Positions 1 through 9,200 of a DNA stretch of 23,118 nucleotides are shown one piece after another (positions within the stretch are counted from its first letter, which is position 1; every line of letters begins with the position of its first letter). Origin of the DNA: Temnopleurus reevesii (taxonomy: Eukaryota > Echinodermata > Echinoidea > Temnopleuroida > Temnopleuridae); NCBI GenBank assembly GCA_036244855.1, contig BQKZ01000155.1:104158-127275 (forward strand), given 5' to 3'. Position numbers and translations under genes: made by a program. The notes beneath the pieces were generated by a model. That model was not told where the DNA came from. It did not search any database and saw only the letters and a program-made list of their open reading frames with translations.

Positions 1-169
1 CGAATCGCACTCGCAATGGATCGTTAGAAACATTTCCTGATTTGATGTTTGTCACGAAATTGAGGTTTCATTACATTAATCTATTTTCAGAAATGTAGAT
101 GGGATTTAAGCGGATTTGAATGAACGCGTAACCTACACCGATATCTGTCTCGTCGACTTCCTGAGATCG
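1..169. other. Unremarkable single-copy-like DNA
   Basis: Mixed AT-rich sequence with no repeat, splice signal pair or open frame that I can support. A minus-strand open frame of 61 codons begins inside the neighbouring foldback element and runs into this stretch; it is explained by that element. Confidence 0.5.
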
Positions 170-451
170 GGGAGGTGTTTCACCAAAATAAGAAAGACTT
201 TACGCACGACTTTACGTTCGACTGGTATCCCTTCTTGTGCGTAATGGTTCACACTATTACGCGCATTAAGCGCAAGAACTGGGCGGTGTTTCACCAAGTC
301 GTTCTTAAAGTTACGCACGACTTTACGTTCGACTGGTATCAGTTCTTGCGCTGAATGCGCGTAATAATATGAACCATGACGCGCAAGAAGGGATACCAGT
401 CGAACGTAAAGTCGTGCGTAAAGTCTTTCTTATCTTGGTGAAACACCTCCC
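170..451. mobile_element. Compound foldback (MITE-like) element, A-B-A'-B-A(inverted)
   Basis: The 282-bp block resolves into five parts: a 60-bp unit A (170-229) starting GGGAGGTGTTTCACC, a 51-bp unit B (230-280), a second direct copy A' (281-340) whose last 30 bases match A exactly, a second B-like unit (341-391), and the inverse complement of A (392-451) ending GGTGAAACACCTCCC. B is itself close to a palindrome, so 170-280 and 341-451 form inverted arms of about 111 bp around the extra A' unit. There is no coding capacity, as expected for a non-autonomous element. No target-site duplication is clear at the edges. A partial second copy lies at 21304-21409, which shows dispersal. A simpler element would be A-B-A(inverted), so this copy probably gained one A-B unit. 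Confidence 0.85.
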
Positions 452-540
452 TGGTCAAGACTCACATCGTTTGTGCTTTGTTCTCGTGTTGGTGAAGGAG
501 CCAAATTAATTACAGTGATGTCTATTTCCTATTTGTAAAA

Positions 541-604
541 AGGTAGCTCTTGTTCTCTGTCTGTCTTTCCGTCTGTGTATATGTCTTTCTGTCGGTCTGT
601 CTCA

Positions 605-660
<56 letters not shown>
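541..660. repeat. TCTG-type, (CT)n and (CA)n compound microsatellite
   Basis: An imperfect TGTC/TCTG stretch runs into an uninterrupted CT tract and then a CA tract of about 20 bases ending near 660. Open frames across it (poly Ser-Leu followed by Thr-His) are translations of simple repeat and are not genes. Confidence 0.95.
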
Positions 661-905
661 ATCTGTATCTCGATATCTATTTCTTTCTCTCTCCCTTTTC
701 TATTCTTTTGTTCCTTTCTTCGCCAATATCTTTCTTTACTTCTTTCACACCCTTCTCTCTCTTCTTTCTTTTCCCATTTTCATTTTCCCTCTTTCTATCT
801 ATCTCTCTTTCTCCCTCTTGAAAACAAGTTTCTTCCGTTGATCCCTCGTACCGTATACTGCTTAGCTTTTTGTTTCCAGCTCACTGTTCTTTTTCACCGT
901 CTCTC
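661..905. repeat. Pyrimidine-rich low-complexity tract
   Basis: The plus strand is dominated by short T and C runs such as TTCTTTC and CTCTCT. This is decayed microsatellite-like sequence continuous with the CT/CA tract. The frame reading through it has no protein-like composition. Confidence 0.75.
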
Positions 906-1264
906 TTTCTTTTCCTGATGAATGCACTTTTAGAGAATGAAATGCTATCCGCTTTCAGCATAAAACCAATTTTCCTTTGGGCATTTTTGGTAAACAGTGC
1001 ATCCCCCAACTTTACAGAGAGTGAATTCAGTATTGAATCTTCAATTCTCTTCGGTGATGGTTTAAACATATTGAAAATACACACAAAAAGTGTAATAATG
1101 CGTCAAAATACAAATATTTTTTTAAACAAACTGCGAGTAGCGTTTTATGGTCAAACATTTTTTTCTGTCTATAACTTTGTCGTACCATCTCAAGGCATTA
1201 AGTATATGTTTGAATGTTTCATTTCGGCCTGAAACTGGGTATATTTAAGTCATTTATTGTTTAA
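906..1264. other. AT-rich non-coding stretch
   Basis: No repeat or gene can be supported. A plus-strand open frame (870-1232) starts inside the pyrimidine tract and shows no conserved motif or flanking splice signals; I regard it as chance. Confidence 0.4.
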
Positions 1265-1318
1265 ATTATGTCTAACTTATGTTTTAACTTTCCACTTCCT
1301 TCATAAGTTGGACATAAT
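1265..1318. repeat. Short inverted repeat (17-bp arms, 20-base loop)
   Basis: ATTATGTCTAACTTATG at 1265-1281 is mirrored by CATAAGTTGGACATAAT at 1302-1318, with one mismatch. The intervening 20 bases are TC-rich. It could be a small hairpin or the ends of a decayed element. There is no polyadenylation signal or gene beside it that gives it a role. Confidence 0.6.
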
Positions 1319-1959
1319 CTCGACCAATAGTTGTGCTCCGTAAACATTGTTCAATACTATCAAGAGTGTATCAATATCATTTCGTAAACCGTTATAACCG
1401 TAATATCAAAGTCGTTATCTAAACGTTCAACATTTTGATAATCTAATTAAATTGTTGTAGGAAGGTAATTCTAAGAACACACTAATGGAACACATACACT
1501 CCAAATCAAAACACACACGCGAACACACACATACCAGCACATAACGCACACATTATGATCGCGCCAAGAAATGTGCATGCAAGTAGCCGGTATGTATTAC
1601 TGGCTGATTTTCCAACACTTCTCACGTTCGGCTTTGTAGCTAATGTTCAGAATGGATTTTTGTTTGTATAATAATCTACTATATTTATTTTAATTGTATC
1701 ATTTGGAATTTACACTTTGGGAACATTTAAAAATCAGGAGTTTTATTCTTAAAGTTGCCATATTTGGAAGTAAATTCATATGGTCACCAAATCGTAACCA
1801 TTCGTTTCATAGAGACTAGACGCACAATCATGTTAGCGATCATAACGTTACCGTTCTCCCAGTTGAATGGTACACAAAACCATACATTCGAAATCATTTT
1901 TTGAGAAAAGCTATTATTATTTGAACCTTTATTTCTTTTTATGTGTTATTGATATTCAG
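1319..1959. other. Non-coding stretch with a small CA-rich patch
   Basis: A CA-rich patch of roughly 55 bases with ACACACAC runs lies at about 1490-1545. The rest is AT-rich with no supported gene. The last 40 bases are T-rich and could be the pyrimidine tract of the acceptor used by the candidate exon at 1960. Confidence 0.45.
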
Positions 1960-2193
1960 ATCTTTCTGGGGATATTACAGTCGGTCTGATGAACACTACA
2001 GCAATCATCCATCCAGCACATGGCAAAATTGAATGAGTTTTGTCGGACAGCGGAGTCGTAACCAACAGCGAGTGTACCTCCATCCACTTTGAGGACCACA
2101 GTGTATCATCATCTCTTGATAGAGTTTGGCAGAAAGATCTCAAGGAGGAGACTCAGTTCAAAAGGAAAGCAGTATCTCAACTTTTGAAAACCG
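1960..2193 (+). pseudogene. Candidate internal exon with in-frame TGA (unidentified product)
   Basis: A T-rich tract ends in TATTCAG at 1959 (acceptor-like), and CCG|GTAAGT follows 2193 (a near-consensus donor). Between them the frame 1962-2192 reads as protein-like sequence of about 77 residues. It opens LSGDITVGLMNTTAIIHPAH and closes with a charged, helix-like segment containing RVWQKDLKEETQFKRKAV. Codon use is richer in G/C at third positions than the surroundings. A TGA at 2034-2036 breaks the frame after residue 24. Either this is a decayed exon, the base is a sequencing or allelic change, or the true exon begins later, for instance at the weak acceptor ending at 2050. The exon would leave in phase 1. 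I do not recognise the family. It was chosen over chance because splice-like ends and coding-like composition coincide. Confidence 0.4.
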
Positions 2194-3856
2194 GTAAGTC
2201 TGTGATTAATGATGATGATTTAATATGAAGCCGATACAAGATATTTCCGTAACTTAAATAAAGCGTGTAATTGGACAATAGATCTGTATGTCATGTATGA
2301 AAGTCTGTTAAGGGGGTGTAAGATAAGATTCGATTTCGAACAATATATGGATCGTTTCCTATCTTCTGACAATTTCATTTTGTTATTTACATTTTATGGT
2401 CTGTTAACGCATGGTCCCACTGTAAATTGGGTATCCTTAATTTGATTTAGATCACGAATAACTCAATGCATGGATACGAAAATAAATCATGAAATCGGAT
2501 ATAACCTTATCAGAAGAACAGAAATGATGTTCTTGATGCTGTCTCGTCGAAAATAAATGTACATGTCAGGACTGCTAGCTCTCCTTCTCAAATTGCCATC
2601 CTGAAAAGCCTACTCTGGGCAAGTATAGAAGTAAATGGAGAATAGACAAGTTCTGATTTATCCTCGTCGCCAGTGCCGTGGCATCTCAAGATTGATTTCA
2701 TAAAGGATTCATCGTCCTTATCAGCTTGACTCGCTCAGATCAAATATACCATAATGTCTCAAATGTGATACTTTCCATGGGGATGAAATCAAAATGAGTT
2801 ATCAAATGAGGGATTGCTTTCATCTGTTTTTTCCGCCTAAATGTTCTAAAAACCATAACTCCTAGCATCCATATTACTCATATACTGTCCAATTCCCATT
2901 TCATAACGTTCATCAAACGTGAAAGATTGACTTTATGCCTTGAATTATAAGATAAGGTGAGAGGAATAGATAACTGATGTGTCTGCGCAAGGCAGAAACT
3001 TCTGCATATCGTCCAAGATGGTCGCAATAGATAAATTCCTTCGAAAGTGGTTTATTTGTATTCACGTTCTGCATTTCTCCATCCGCCACAAAGACATTCT
3101 GATTGTTCATTAATTTGGGCACATTTTTTAAAGTATCAGGTCGCTTTACATCAGGTTGTCAAGTGCTTTCAGAAGCATTGAAAATCAAAGTAAAATTGTA
3201 ATTTTGGTAAATAAGTAAATGAGACATTTCTCAAATTATTTATTTAATTGAAGTTTATAATTTATCTAAATTTCATTTTAAAAGTTCTCATGTAAAAACG
3301 GATATTCATCTTAAATCTAATTATTGTTATTATTATTCTTATTCATTTTCATTATAATATTATTTAATTTAAAAAAAATTACAAATAAGTAATGAAAATG
3401 TTAGGCTTTTAGGCTTTCGATTTGAGGGAATACGCATGAAAAATAACCATACACTAAATGTCATCCTAAATGTGTTAACTACCGAATGCTCGTTCGTTTT
3501 GCTCATCTTTCTGTCGCGACCAATTTAAAATCGACTAAGGGAATTAGCAAAGTTAATAGTGCGTCACAATAATGCAATAATCATCTTCAAATAGACATAT
3601 TGGATTGTAATTATATCTGAAAATTGAAAAGTAGTGACATTTAATGAGTCGTATGTTACTTGGAAAAAAGTGGCCCGTAATTTGATAATAAGATTCTTTA
3701 TGGAATAACGGTTAATTTGCATTGAAGCGCTGGAATGTTTGAATAATCAAATGTTTCATCTTATTTGTAAATGATTAATCATATTTGTTGTTCTAATTCT
3801 TGATCTGCCGTTTATGTTCACTGCATTTAGTCCATAAGTATACGATCTATTTTCAG
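2194..3856. other. Intron- or intergenic-like AT-rich DNA
   Basis: Low-complexity AT-rich sequence is strongest at 3230-3390 (TTATTATTATT and poly-A patches). A 69-codon minus-strand frame at 2913-3122 is readable but has no motif, no clear splice sites and unremarkable length, so I do not call it a gene. Nothing else could be supported. Confidence 0.45.
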
Positions 3857-3967
3857 CGTCTGGTTGATGAACCATGTTTTTGTCATCGTCTAGATGTTAA
3901 ACCTGGCAAGCCAGATAATAGCTTATTAATCACCAGCACTGAAACACACACAGTATATGAAGATTAA
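3857..3967 (+). CDS. Weak candidate terminal exon, 36 codons
   Basis: A good acceptor (CTATTTTCAG, ending 3856) is followed by an open frame of 36 codons, in phase 0, ending in TAA at 3965-3967. It reads RLVDEPCFCHRLDVKPGKPD and then a polar tail. Its only support is the acceptor and a hydrophilic, plausible composition; a 36-codon open stretch is not significant alone. It cannot follow directly from the exon-like stretch at 1960-2193, because that one leaves in phase 1 and the phase-1 reading here hits TGA within three codons. It is more likely chance than real. Confidence 0.18.
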   Translation, partial: RLVDEPCFCHRLDVKPGKPDNSLLITSTETHTVYED

Positions 3968-5177
3968 AAAACTAGTAGTTTAGTTATGATCTGATTGAAG
4001 CGTAAAGAATATATATGTTTGATAATCTAATATACACAATCAACTATATGAACAAATACTTTGTGATAACGTTTTCATGCAAAACTGATCGCGACAGAGA
4101 TTGGACAAATAATACTGTTTTTGTTTAGGCGAATGCTTAGTCTTGAATTATGAATATATTAATCAATAAAAGGTAAGATAAATTAGAACACCTTAGTGGA
4201 GAAACGTTTGAATAGTTATAGAAGGACGTATTTTGCTGATTAATCATATTTTAATCGATCGCTTAGTTCACTTCCACGTCCAGAGGTACAACTAATCGCT
4301 TGCTGTGCCATTGCACCATTTTCTGTGAAAACAGACGAGACAGACGAGACACTTGAAGTTCTTTCTTCTTTAATGGACGTAATCTGGTTAATCATATTCT
4401 CTTTCAGGGTTTATAGGTTAACAAACCCAATGTCTTATCGAGACGAAGGATGCAGCTGTAGTTTATTTCTCATCTTCATCAAGTTTGGTCGATTTACCTG
4501 ATCCCATACTGCACTTATGACCTTGTTCTAGTTTCACGTGATGGGGGGCCTCCTTTCTTGTTATGACCTACTTGCAACGTATTGCCCTTATATTGGATGC
4601 GACTTCGCTTTCGTCTTTATCAGTCAATTGTGAAGGTTTGAAGAATGTTCTCGTAATTGCTCGTGAGGGTTTGCTGTAAGATCTTTCGACATTCGAGAAA
4701 ATGTAGACATTAAATATCTTCCTTCTGCCATTGCCCATTTGACTTTCTTTAAGAATAAACATTGGTCATGTTATTTCTTTAAAAAAATACATATGGGCCA
4801 TAATAGCTTATTAAGTTCGTTGAAAATCTTTGTTAAATTGTTTAAAGGGTATTTGACGTATCATAATTTTTATGTTGCTTCAGAGCATACAGCTAGCCCA
4901 AAATAACATTATGCAAACATAATGTGGTCTAAGAGCACGTCTACGATTCACTTAGGCTCCGTATGCCCGACATTTGCTCCGTGTGAGCCATTTTAGAATG
5001 CGTACGTTTTCTTTTATGCGGCAGTTCCGCGCATGATTTTAGTATGTGAACTAGTCTTCGTACAAGTTTTCTTTTGATTTATCCCGAGAATCGATCAGTT
5101 TTAAATAATCAATATGTATAAAAAAACTACCGAATATAATCATTTCCCTCAGATATCCTATAATGCTACCGCAAAAT
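3968..5177. other. AT-rich non-coding stretch
   Basis: Only minor structure is visible: a 10-bp motif (ACAGACGAG) in two tandem copies near 4331-4350. A 64-codon minus-strand frame at 4568-4762 shows no supporting features. No gene or mobile element was recognised. Confidence 0.4.
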
Positions 5178-5590
5178 CTATATCACAATAAAAAGTTCAA
5201 TGCGCTTCCTTAGCTTAGTCCGTTCGAGGTTCAAAAGTTCGCAAAAGTTCGTCTCGAACAAAATATTCCTCTGCCAATTTTCGGAGAATTGCGACGGCAA
5301 ATTGGCAATCGTAACGTCCAATAGGTATTTACCATTACCTCCAAACCTCAATACATAAAGATTTTCTTCTTCTTCCTCGGCCCAATTACATCCTACGGGC
5401 AATATACATGTATATGTCCGTCTAATCGGAGCTAGAAATAGCCCCTCTTGCATTTTTATGACCAATAATTCTGATTCTCCGCATCGATGGGTAAAGGCTT
5501 GCTCCATGGTCACTGACCCTATATGGCGTGCCTTTTGTGATATGTAATGTCGATGAATACTAGTAAATAAGTCACGTTGATCAAAGAAAT
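5178..5590 (-). CDS. Open frame of 137 codons on the minus strand, unknown protein
   Basis: The frame is open from just after a TAG near 5590 down to a stop at 5178. The first good methionine is at about 5507, giving roughly 109 residues. The sequence has balanced composition: an acidic run of five glutamates, a stretch containing NLYVLRFGGNGKYLLDVTIA, and a C-terminal part rich in Leu, Arg, Lys and Glu. No signal peptide, membrane helix or known domain was recognised. A single-exon gene, one exon of a longer gene and chance are all possible; a frame of this length is only marginally unusual for 23 kb in six frames. The upstream half overlaps the TCGAT motif cluster, which argues against the far upstream part being coding. 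No TATA box or polyadenylation signal was assigned. Confidence 0.28.
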
Positions 5591-5935
5591 GCTACATCGA
5601 TCAAAGCTACTTCGATAGCATTAGAGTTCAACCATTACCCCTGTTGTTAGTGACATACATGTATAGAATCAATGAAAAAATGTCACCTAGATGAAAGAAA
5701 CGTCAGATCGATCGATGAAAAGTAACTTTTTTTGTTTAAATGTTCAAGCTTTTTCCTTGCGCTGAATGACAAAATTATTTCAATCGAAGTAACGCATCAT
5801 ATACCAAAAAGGGTTGTTCGATGGTTTGAATAAACTTTCATTTTTAATACTATCTACATGACTTTTCTTCGACCGATGTGACGTTTCGTCGATCGATGTT
5901 ACTTCTGCTTTCTTTGATGTTATTTGTCACCTACG
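5565..5935. repeat. Cluster of imperfect (A)TCGATC(G)ATG..AC motifs in both orientations
   Basis: Related strings recur: GTTGATCAAAGAAATGCTAC and ATCGATCAAAGCTAC near 5569-5613, AGATCGATCGATGAAAAGTAAC near 5705, TCGAAGTAACG near 5784, and GACCGATGTGACG followed by TCGATCGATGTTAC near 5871-5905. Several face each other, so the region could be a decayed foldback or degenerate tandem element. It could also be a cluster of binding sites containing ATCGAT. Confidence 0.45.
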
Positions 5936-6980
5936 GCACGTCATAAGGACCCACTTCTATGAAGCACAGTGATGACAATGACGTAATTATAAATTGGAGA
6001 CAAATGACGCTGGGAAAGTGTTTGTCACAACGCTTAGATAAAAAAAAAACGTTGATTTAGTTATCTATTTATTCACTCATTTATGAAATTTCTCCGCAGT
6101 GAACTGACCCTGTGTAAATATTTTCAAAGCACTTCAGCCAAAATGCTAATGAGGCCAGTCACCCTGCCTGATGAAGAAGCTCTATTAACCCAGATGACGA
6201 GGTTTTTTGACCGTGCATAATAATTTAATTTTTGGCTCGTATGATCGAGAGTTTTGTACACCTTATAAAGGCGCACTTTTTGTATTTCGTTGGAAAATCT
6301 ATGACACACGCTAATCTGAAATCAGCTGAAATGTTTGATCTTTCCTATATAATTCTAAACTTACATAATTTACCCCCACTTCACTTTGACCCATGAAATA
6401 TAGGATTCGGGAGGGGGCTATTATTTTAAACAAAGAATATTGAGGGCTGTCATATCAGCCACAATTTTCCGTCAACGTAGTAATCGCATTTATATTTTCG
6501 AAGTGTATGCGTGCTCCTTTACACTTCCGCTCCTAAATTCCCATAGGCTCAGAGAAGTAAAAACCCAACACGGGCACTTCTTTCGGGGGCCGATGTGCTC
6601 CCATTCTTCACGTTCTTAGATTGTCATCTTGGATATTTTTATAATGCAAGACTTGTCCCCTTTCCATGGGCTATGAGGGGTTAACAATTCCGTCGCAGAT
6701 ATTCATCGATAGGTCTTTAGGCTCCCCCGTCCATCAGACTCGGGGCCTGTAACATATAAATACGATTCTTTTTGCAATGCATCGTATTTCATTGGTTCTT
6801 ATTATGCCATAGACTTTAATGCGCTTAATATTTATCGTAAGTTTGATTGCATCTTCTATGTTAAAGGCTCCAGAGCAGACAAGCAGAGTTTTACTCACTG
6901 ACCTGGTCTATATTAGTACATTTCAGGGGTCAAACCTTTTGTTCTCGGTAGGGGTAAAATCGAGTTGAATTCTGTGCATA
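5936..6980. other. Non-coding stretch, nothing recognised
   Basis: Mixed AT-rich sequence with a poly-A run near 6041. TATAAATA-type strings occur (near 6755) but with no other promoter element. A 61-codon minus-strand frame at 6124-6309 is unsupported. Confidence 0.4.
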
Positions 6981-7162
6981 AAGGCCTGGTCACACCAAAC
7001 ATGGCACGGCATAACGGCACGGTCTTTATGCAATATCTCGGTTGTTATTGACCAGCGCGCTCCTCCGCGAAAAAGGATGTTCAGCAATTGGCAAATCACA
7101 GGAGAAATATTGCGTAACAACCGTGCCGTGATGCCGTGCCGTGTTTGGTGTGCCCGGGCCTT
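6981..7162. mobile_element. MITE-like foldback element, GGCC(T/C)GG-TCACACC termini
   Basis: AAGGCCTGGTCACACCAAAC at 6981 is mirrored by a right arm of GTTTGGTGTGCCCGGGCCTT ending at 7162. The arms extend inward over about 42 bp through matching GGCACGG / CCGTGCC blocks, with about four mismatches. The unpaired middle is about 95 bp and has no coding capacity. Flanking TA on both sides would fit a TA target duplication but is too short to prove. Minus-strand frames overlapping it are not genes. Confidence 0.75.
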
Positions 7163-7856
7163 ATGAGTAAATCGATTCGTATTAGCTTGGTCACATTGAA
7201 TTTTTGGATCTCAATTCCTGCATTTTCAAAGTGACAAAGATTTGTTACAAAACATTCAACTGTAACTTTTGAAGCCTTCAGCCTGCATGTGTTTTCTCCC
7301 AGGGCTTCAGTATTTCTGAGATTACATCCCAAAGTCACATCCCAGTGCTTCCGGCTGCGCTCGGGCATGAATATTAATCTACTTAGTGATGAACATGAAA
7401 AATCTGTCTACGAAATTCTTTGCGAATATCATAACACACGCTCCAGTGGCTATCAATGATCTTGCACTAATGAATGTTCATGTAATGCCCGTTTTATGAC
7501 ACTCTCATCAATGTGACAAGGTCATCAACTATCCAACGTCTGTCAATCTATATCATCCCTATGTAACATAAACAACGCATTGATTGATTAAATACAGCTT
7601 GTACTAAATTGATTAATATTTTGATTAATAACTTGTCAATTACAAATTTGTGAATGCTCTGCCCGAAATTGAAGTCCGATTAGTAAAAGGCGTCAATGTT
7701 TACGCGTTGATCATTAGAGCCGTAATGGTATTATAGCACTGATGGTCTAAAAAAAGTTCTCATAATGACGAGCACGGGAAATTTATCAATTTGAGACAGA
7801 GATTCTGTGTTTTTTTTCTCGTGATAGAGATCCGATTCGTATTCATAATAAACGAA
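7163..7856. other. Non-coding stretch, nothing recognised
   Basis: AT-rich sequence including repeated TTGATTAA-type strings near 7570-7630. A 90-codon minus-strand frame (7096-7368) begins in the preceding element and lacks any recognised motif. Confidence 0.4.
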
Positions 7857-8084
7857 GAATAGGCGGGTTTACTAATAGATGCAAATTTTATGCATACCTC
7901 TAACACAAAGGTTGTTCTTGACAACCCGAAAGCTTGCCCGAGGCTTGCCCGACATAGCAACAAGTAATGTATGCAAACTGGATTCCAAGTATTATAGTCT
8001 TATTGTTATCAACCGGCCTATGGAATACCGCGTAACTACGTTAAATGCACATAAATTTGAATATATAAGTAAACCCGCCTATTC
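7857..8084. mobile_element. MITE-like element with GAATAGGCGGGTTTACT termini
   Basis: Perfect 17-bp terminal inverted repeats: GAATAGGCGGGTTTACT at 7857-7873 and its complement at 8068-8084. The 228-bp element has no coding capacity. Its interior (GTTGTTCTT.ACAACCCG, GCTTGCCCGAGGCTTGCCC, TATGCAAACTGGATTCC) recurs in a degenerate copy at 17104-17311, which confirms a dispersed family. Confidence 0.85.
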
Positions 8085-8102
8085 GTGAGTTGTTTGTAAT
8101 TA

Positions 8103-8260
8103 GTGGGCGGAGACTTGTGTACGATGAATGACAAGTGCACATAAAATGATGTGCGCAAGTGATGGTGCACACATCAGTCGTGCGCATCACCTCGTCGTCA
8201 GAAGAGTCCTGTTTCCGAATTTGTTCCCTATAAAAGGATAAATAAAGTTTTTCTTTACCA
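8103..8260 (+). promoter_or_regulatory. Possible core promoter: GC box plus TATA box
   Basis: GGGCGG lies near 8104 and a consensus TATAAAAG at 8229-8236, with a run of GTGCAC/TGCGCA strings between. The downstream sequence (from about 8260) has no ATG frame that looks coding, so this may be chance. It abuts the right end of the 7857-8084 element. Confidence 0.2.
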
Positions 8261-8984
8261 TTCGAATGACTTTTGTTTAACTTTTTTATAACTGTGATTT
8301 ACCCCGGATTGTTCGAGAGTTATGTCGTAAAATATGCGAGTTTTTGCTTTAGTTTCTACTTCACTTTATATCTCGAGTTAGTAACTAACACATGTATTCA
8401 CCACATTCACGAGTTTAACTTTGAGATGTGCTCAAGGATACAATATTTGATAGTAACTCGTATTGTAGATGAAGGTTACATACAATCCATTAATTACTGT
8501 TTTATGAATTGAGTGGGATTATACTTTTGATATTATGGATGTAATTACGTTCGTTGCTCTATCCGATGATGTTATTCAGGACCTTACTATAGAGAAGTAA
8601 TTGTTTCATTCCAATATGATATTGGTTCACTTCCGTTTTTCATTAATGCTCCAAGGTGCTTTCAGGTATATTCATACTAAACAATGACTATTTTCTTATT
8701 AGGCATGGATGATTTGGACATGATATCATTTTATTTGTCTAAATCAATATAAATTCAAGGTTTACAATTTTAAGTTTACGCCCAAAGCTTGCCATTACAT
8801 TAGAGAAGAAATGAATTAGCGCAAAGTTGAATAGCCTTATTGCCATTGTATAAGAATGATAAGACATTATTATACGTGTACATGCAGACCAAGGGTCTAA
8901 AAAAAAAAAAAATCCCGTTGATTGTGAAAAAGAGTAAAAAGAGAAAAAACGAATTTCAATGAGATATTTGCTCAATTTTGGGTC
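8261..8984. other. AT-rich non-coding stretch
   Basis: No gene supported. Open frames of 78-79 codons at 8273-8512 (plus, non-ATG start) and 8739-8975 (minus) are Phe/Tyr/Ile-rich, as expected of translated AT-rich DNA. A poly-A run of about 13 lies near 8899. Confidence 0.45.
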
Positions 8985-9027
8985 TCATCATCATCGTCAT
9001 CGTCATCGTCATCATCATCGCCGTCAT
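8985..9027. repeat. Trinucleotide microsatellite (CAT/CGT)n
   Basis: Tandem TCA/TCG triplets over about 43 bases. On the minus strand it translates as alternating Met/Thr/Asp, which explains the frame at 8956-9156. Confidence 0.95.
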
Positions 9028-9200
9028 TATGTGTCTCATCTGAATATGTTTAATAGTACATGCGCTATATAAATCCATGTATATTATCATACAAAATGAC
9101 CAACTGAAATTTGAAATAAAATGTAAATTCTGAAGGAATGACCAGGATGGCTGCAACGTAAACGTACAAACCCTATGGGATTGAGAATTTGCTCTAGACT

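Noticed and set aside
550..918. Open frames of 122 and 88 codons over the CT/CA tract
   Set aside because: They are translations of simple repeats (Ser-Leu, Thr-His) and show no non-repeat protein character.
870..1232. 120-codon plus-strand open frame
   Set aside because: It starts inside the pyrimidine tract, has no recognised motif or splice signals, and its Phe/Ile/Asn-rich composition matches translated AT-rich DNA.
2034..2036. In-frame TGA as a selenocysteine codon
   Set aside because: No selenoprotein family is recognised and no SECIS-like structure or 3' UTR could be assigned, so a broken, polymorphic or misdefined exon is simpler.
2913..3122. 69-codon minus-strand frame as a gene
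   Set aside because: Short, with no motif and no clear acceptor or donor; within chance expectation.
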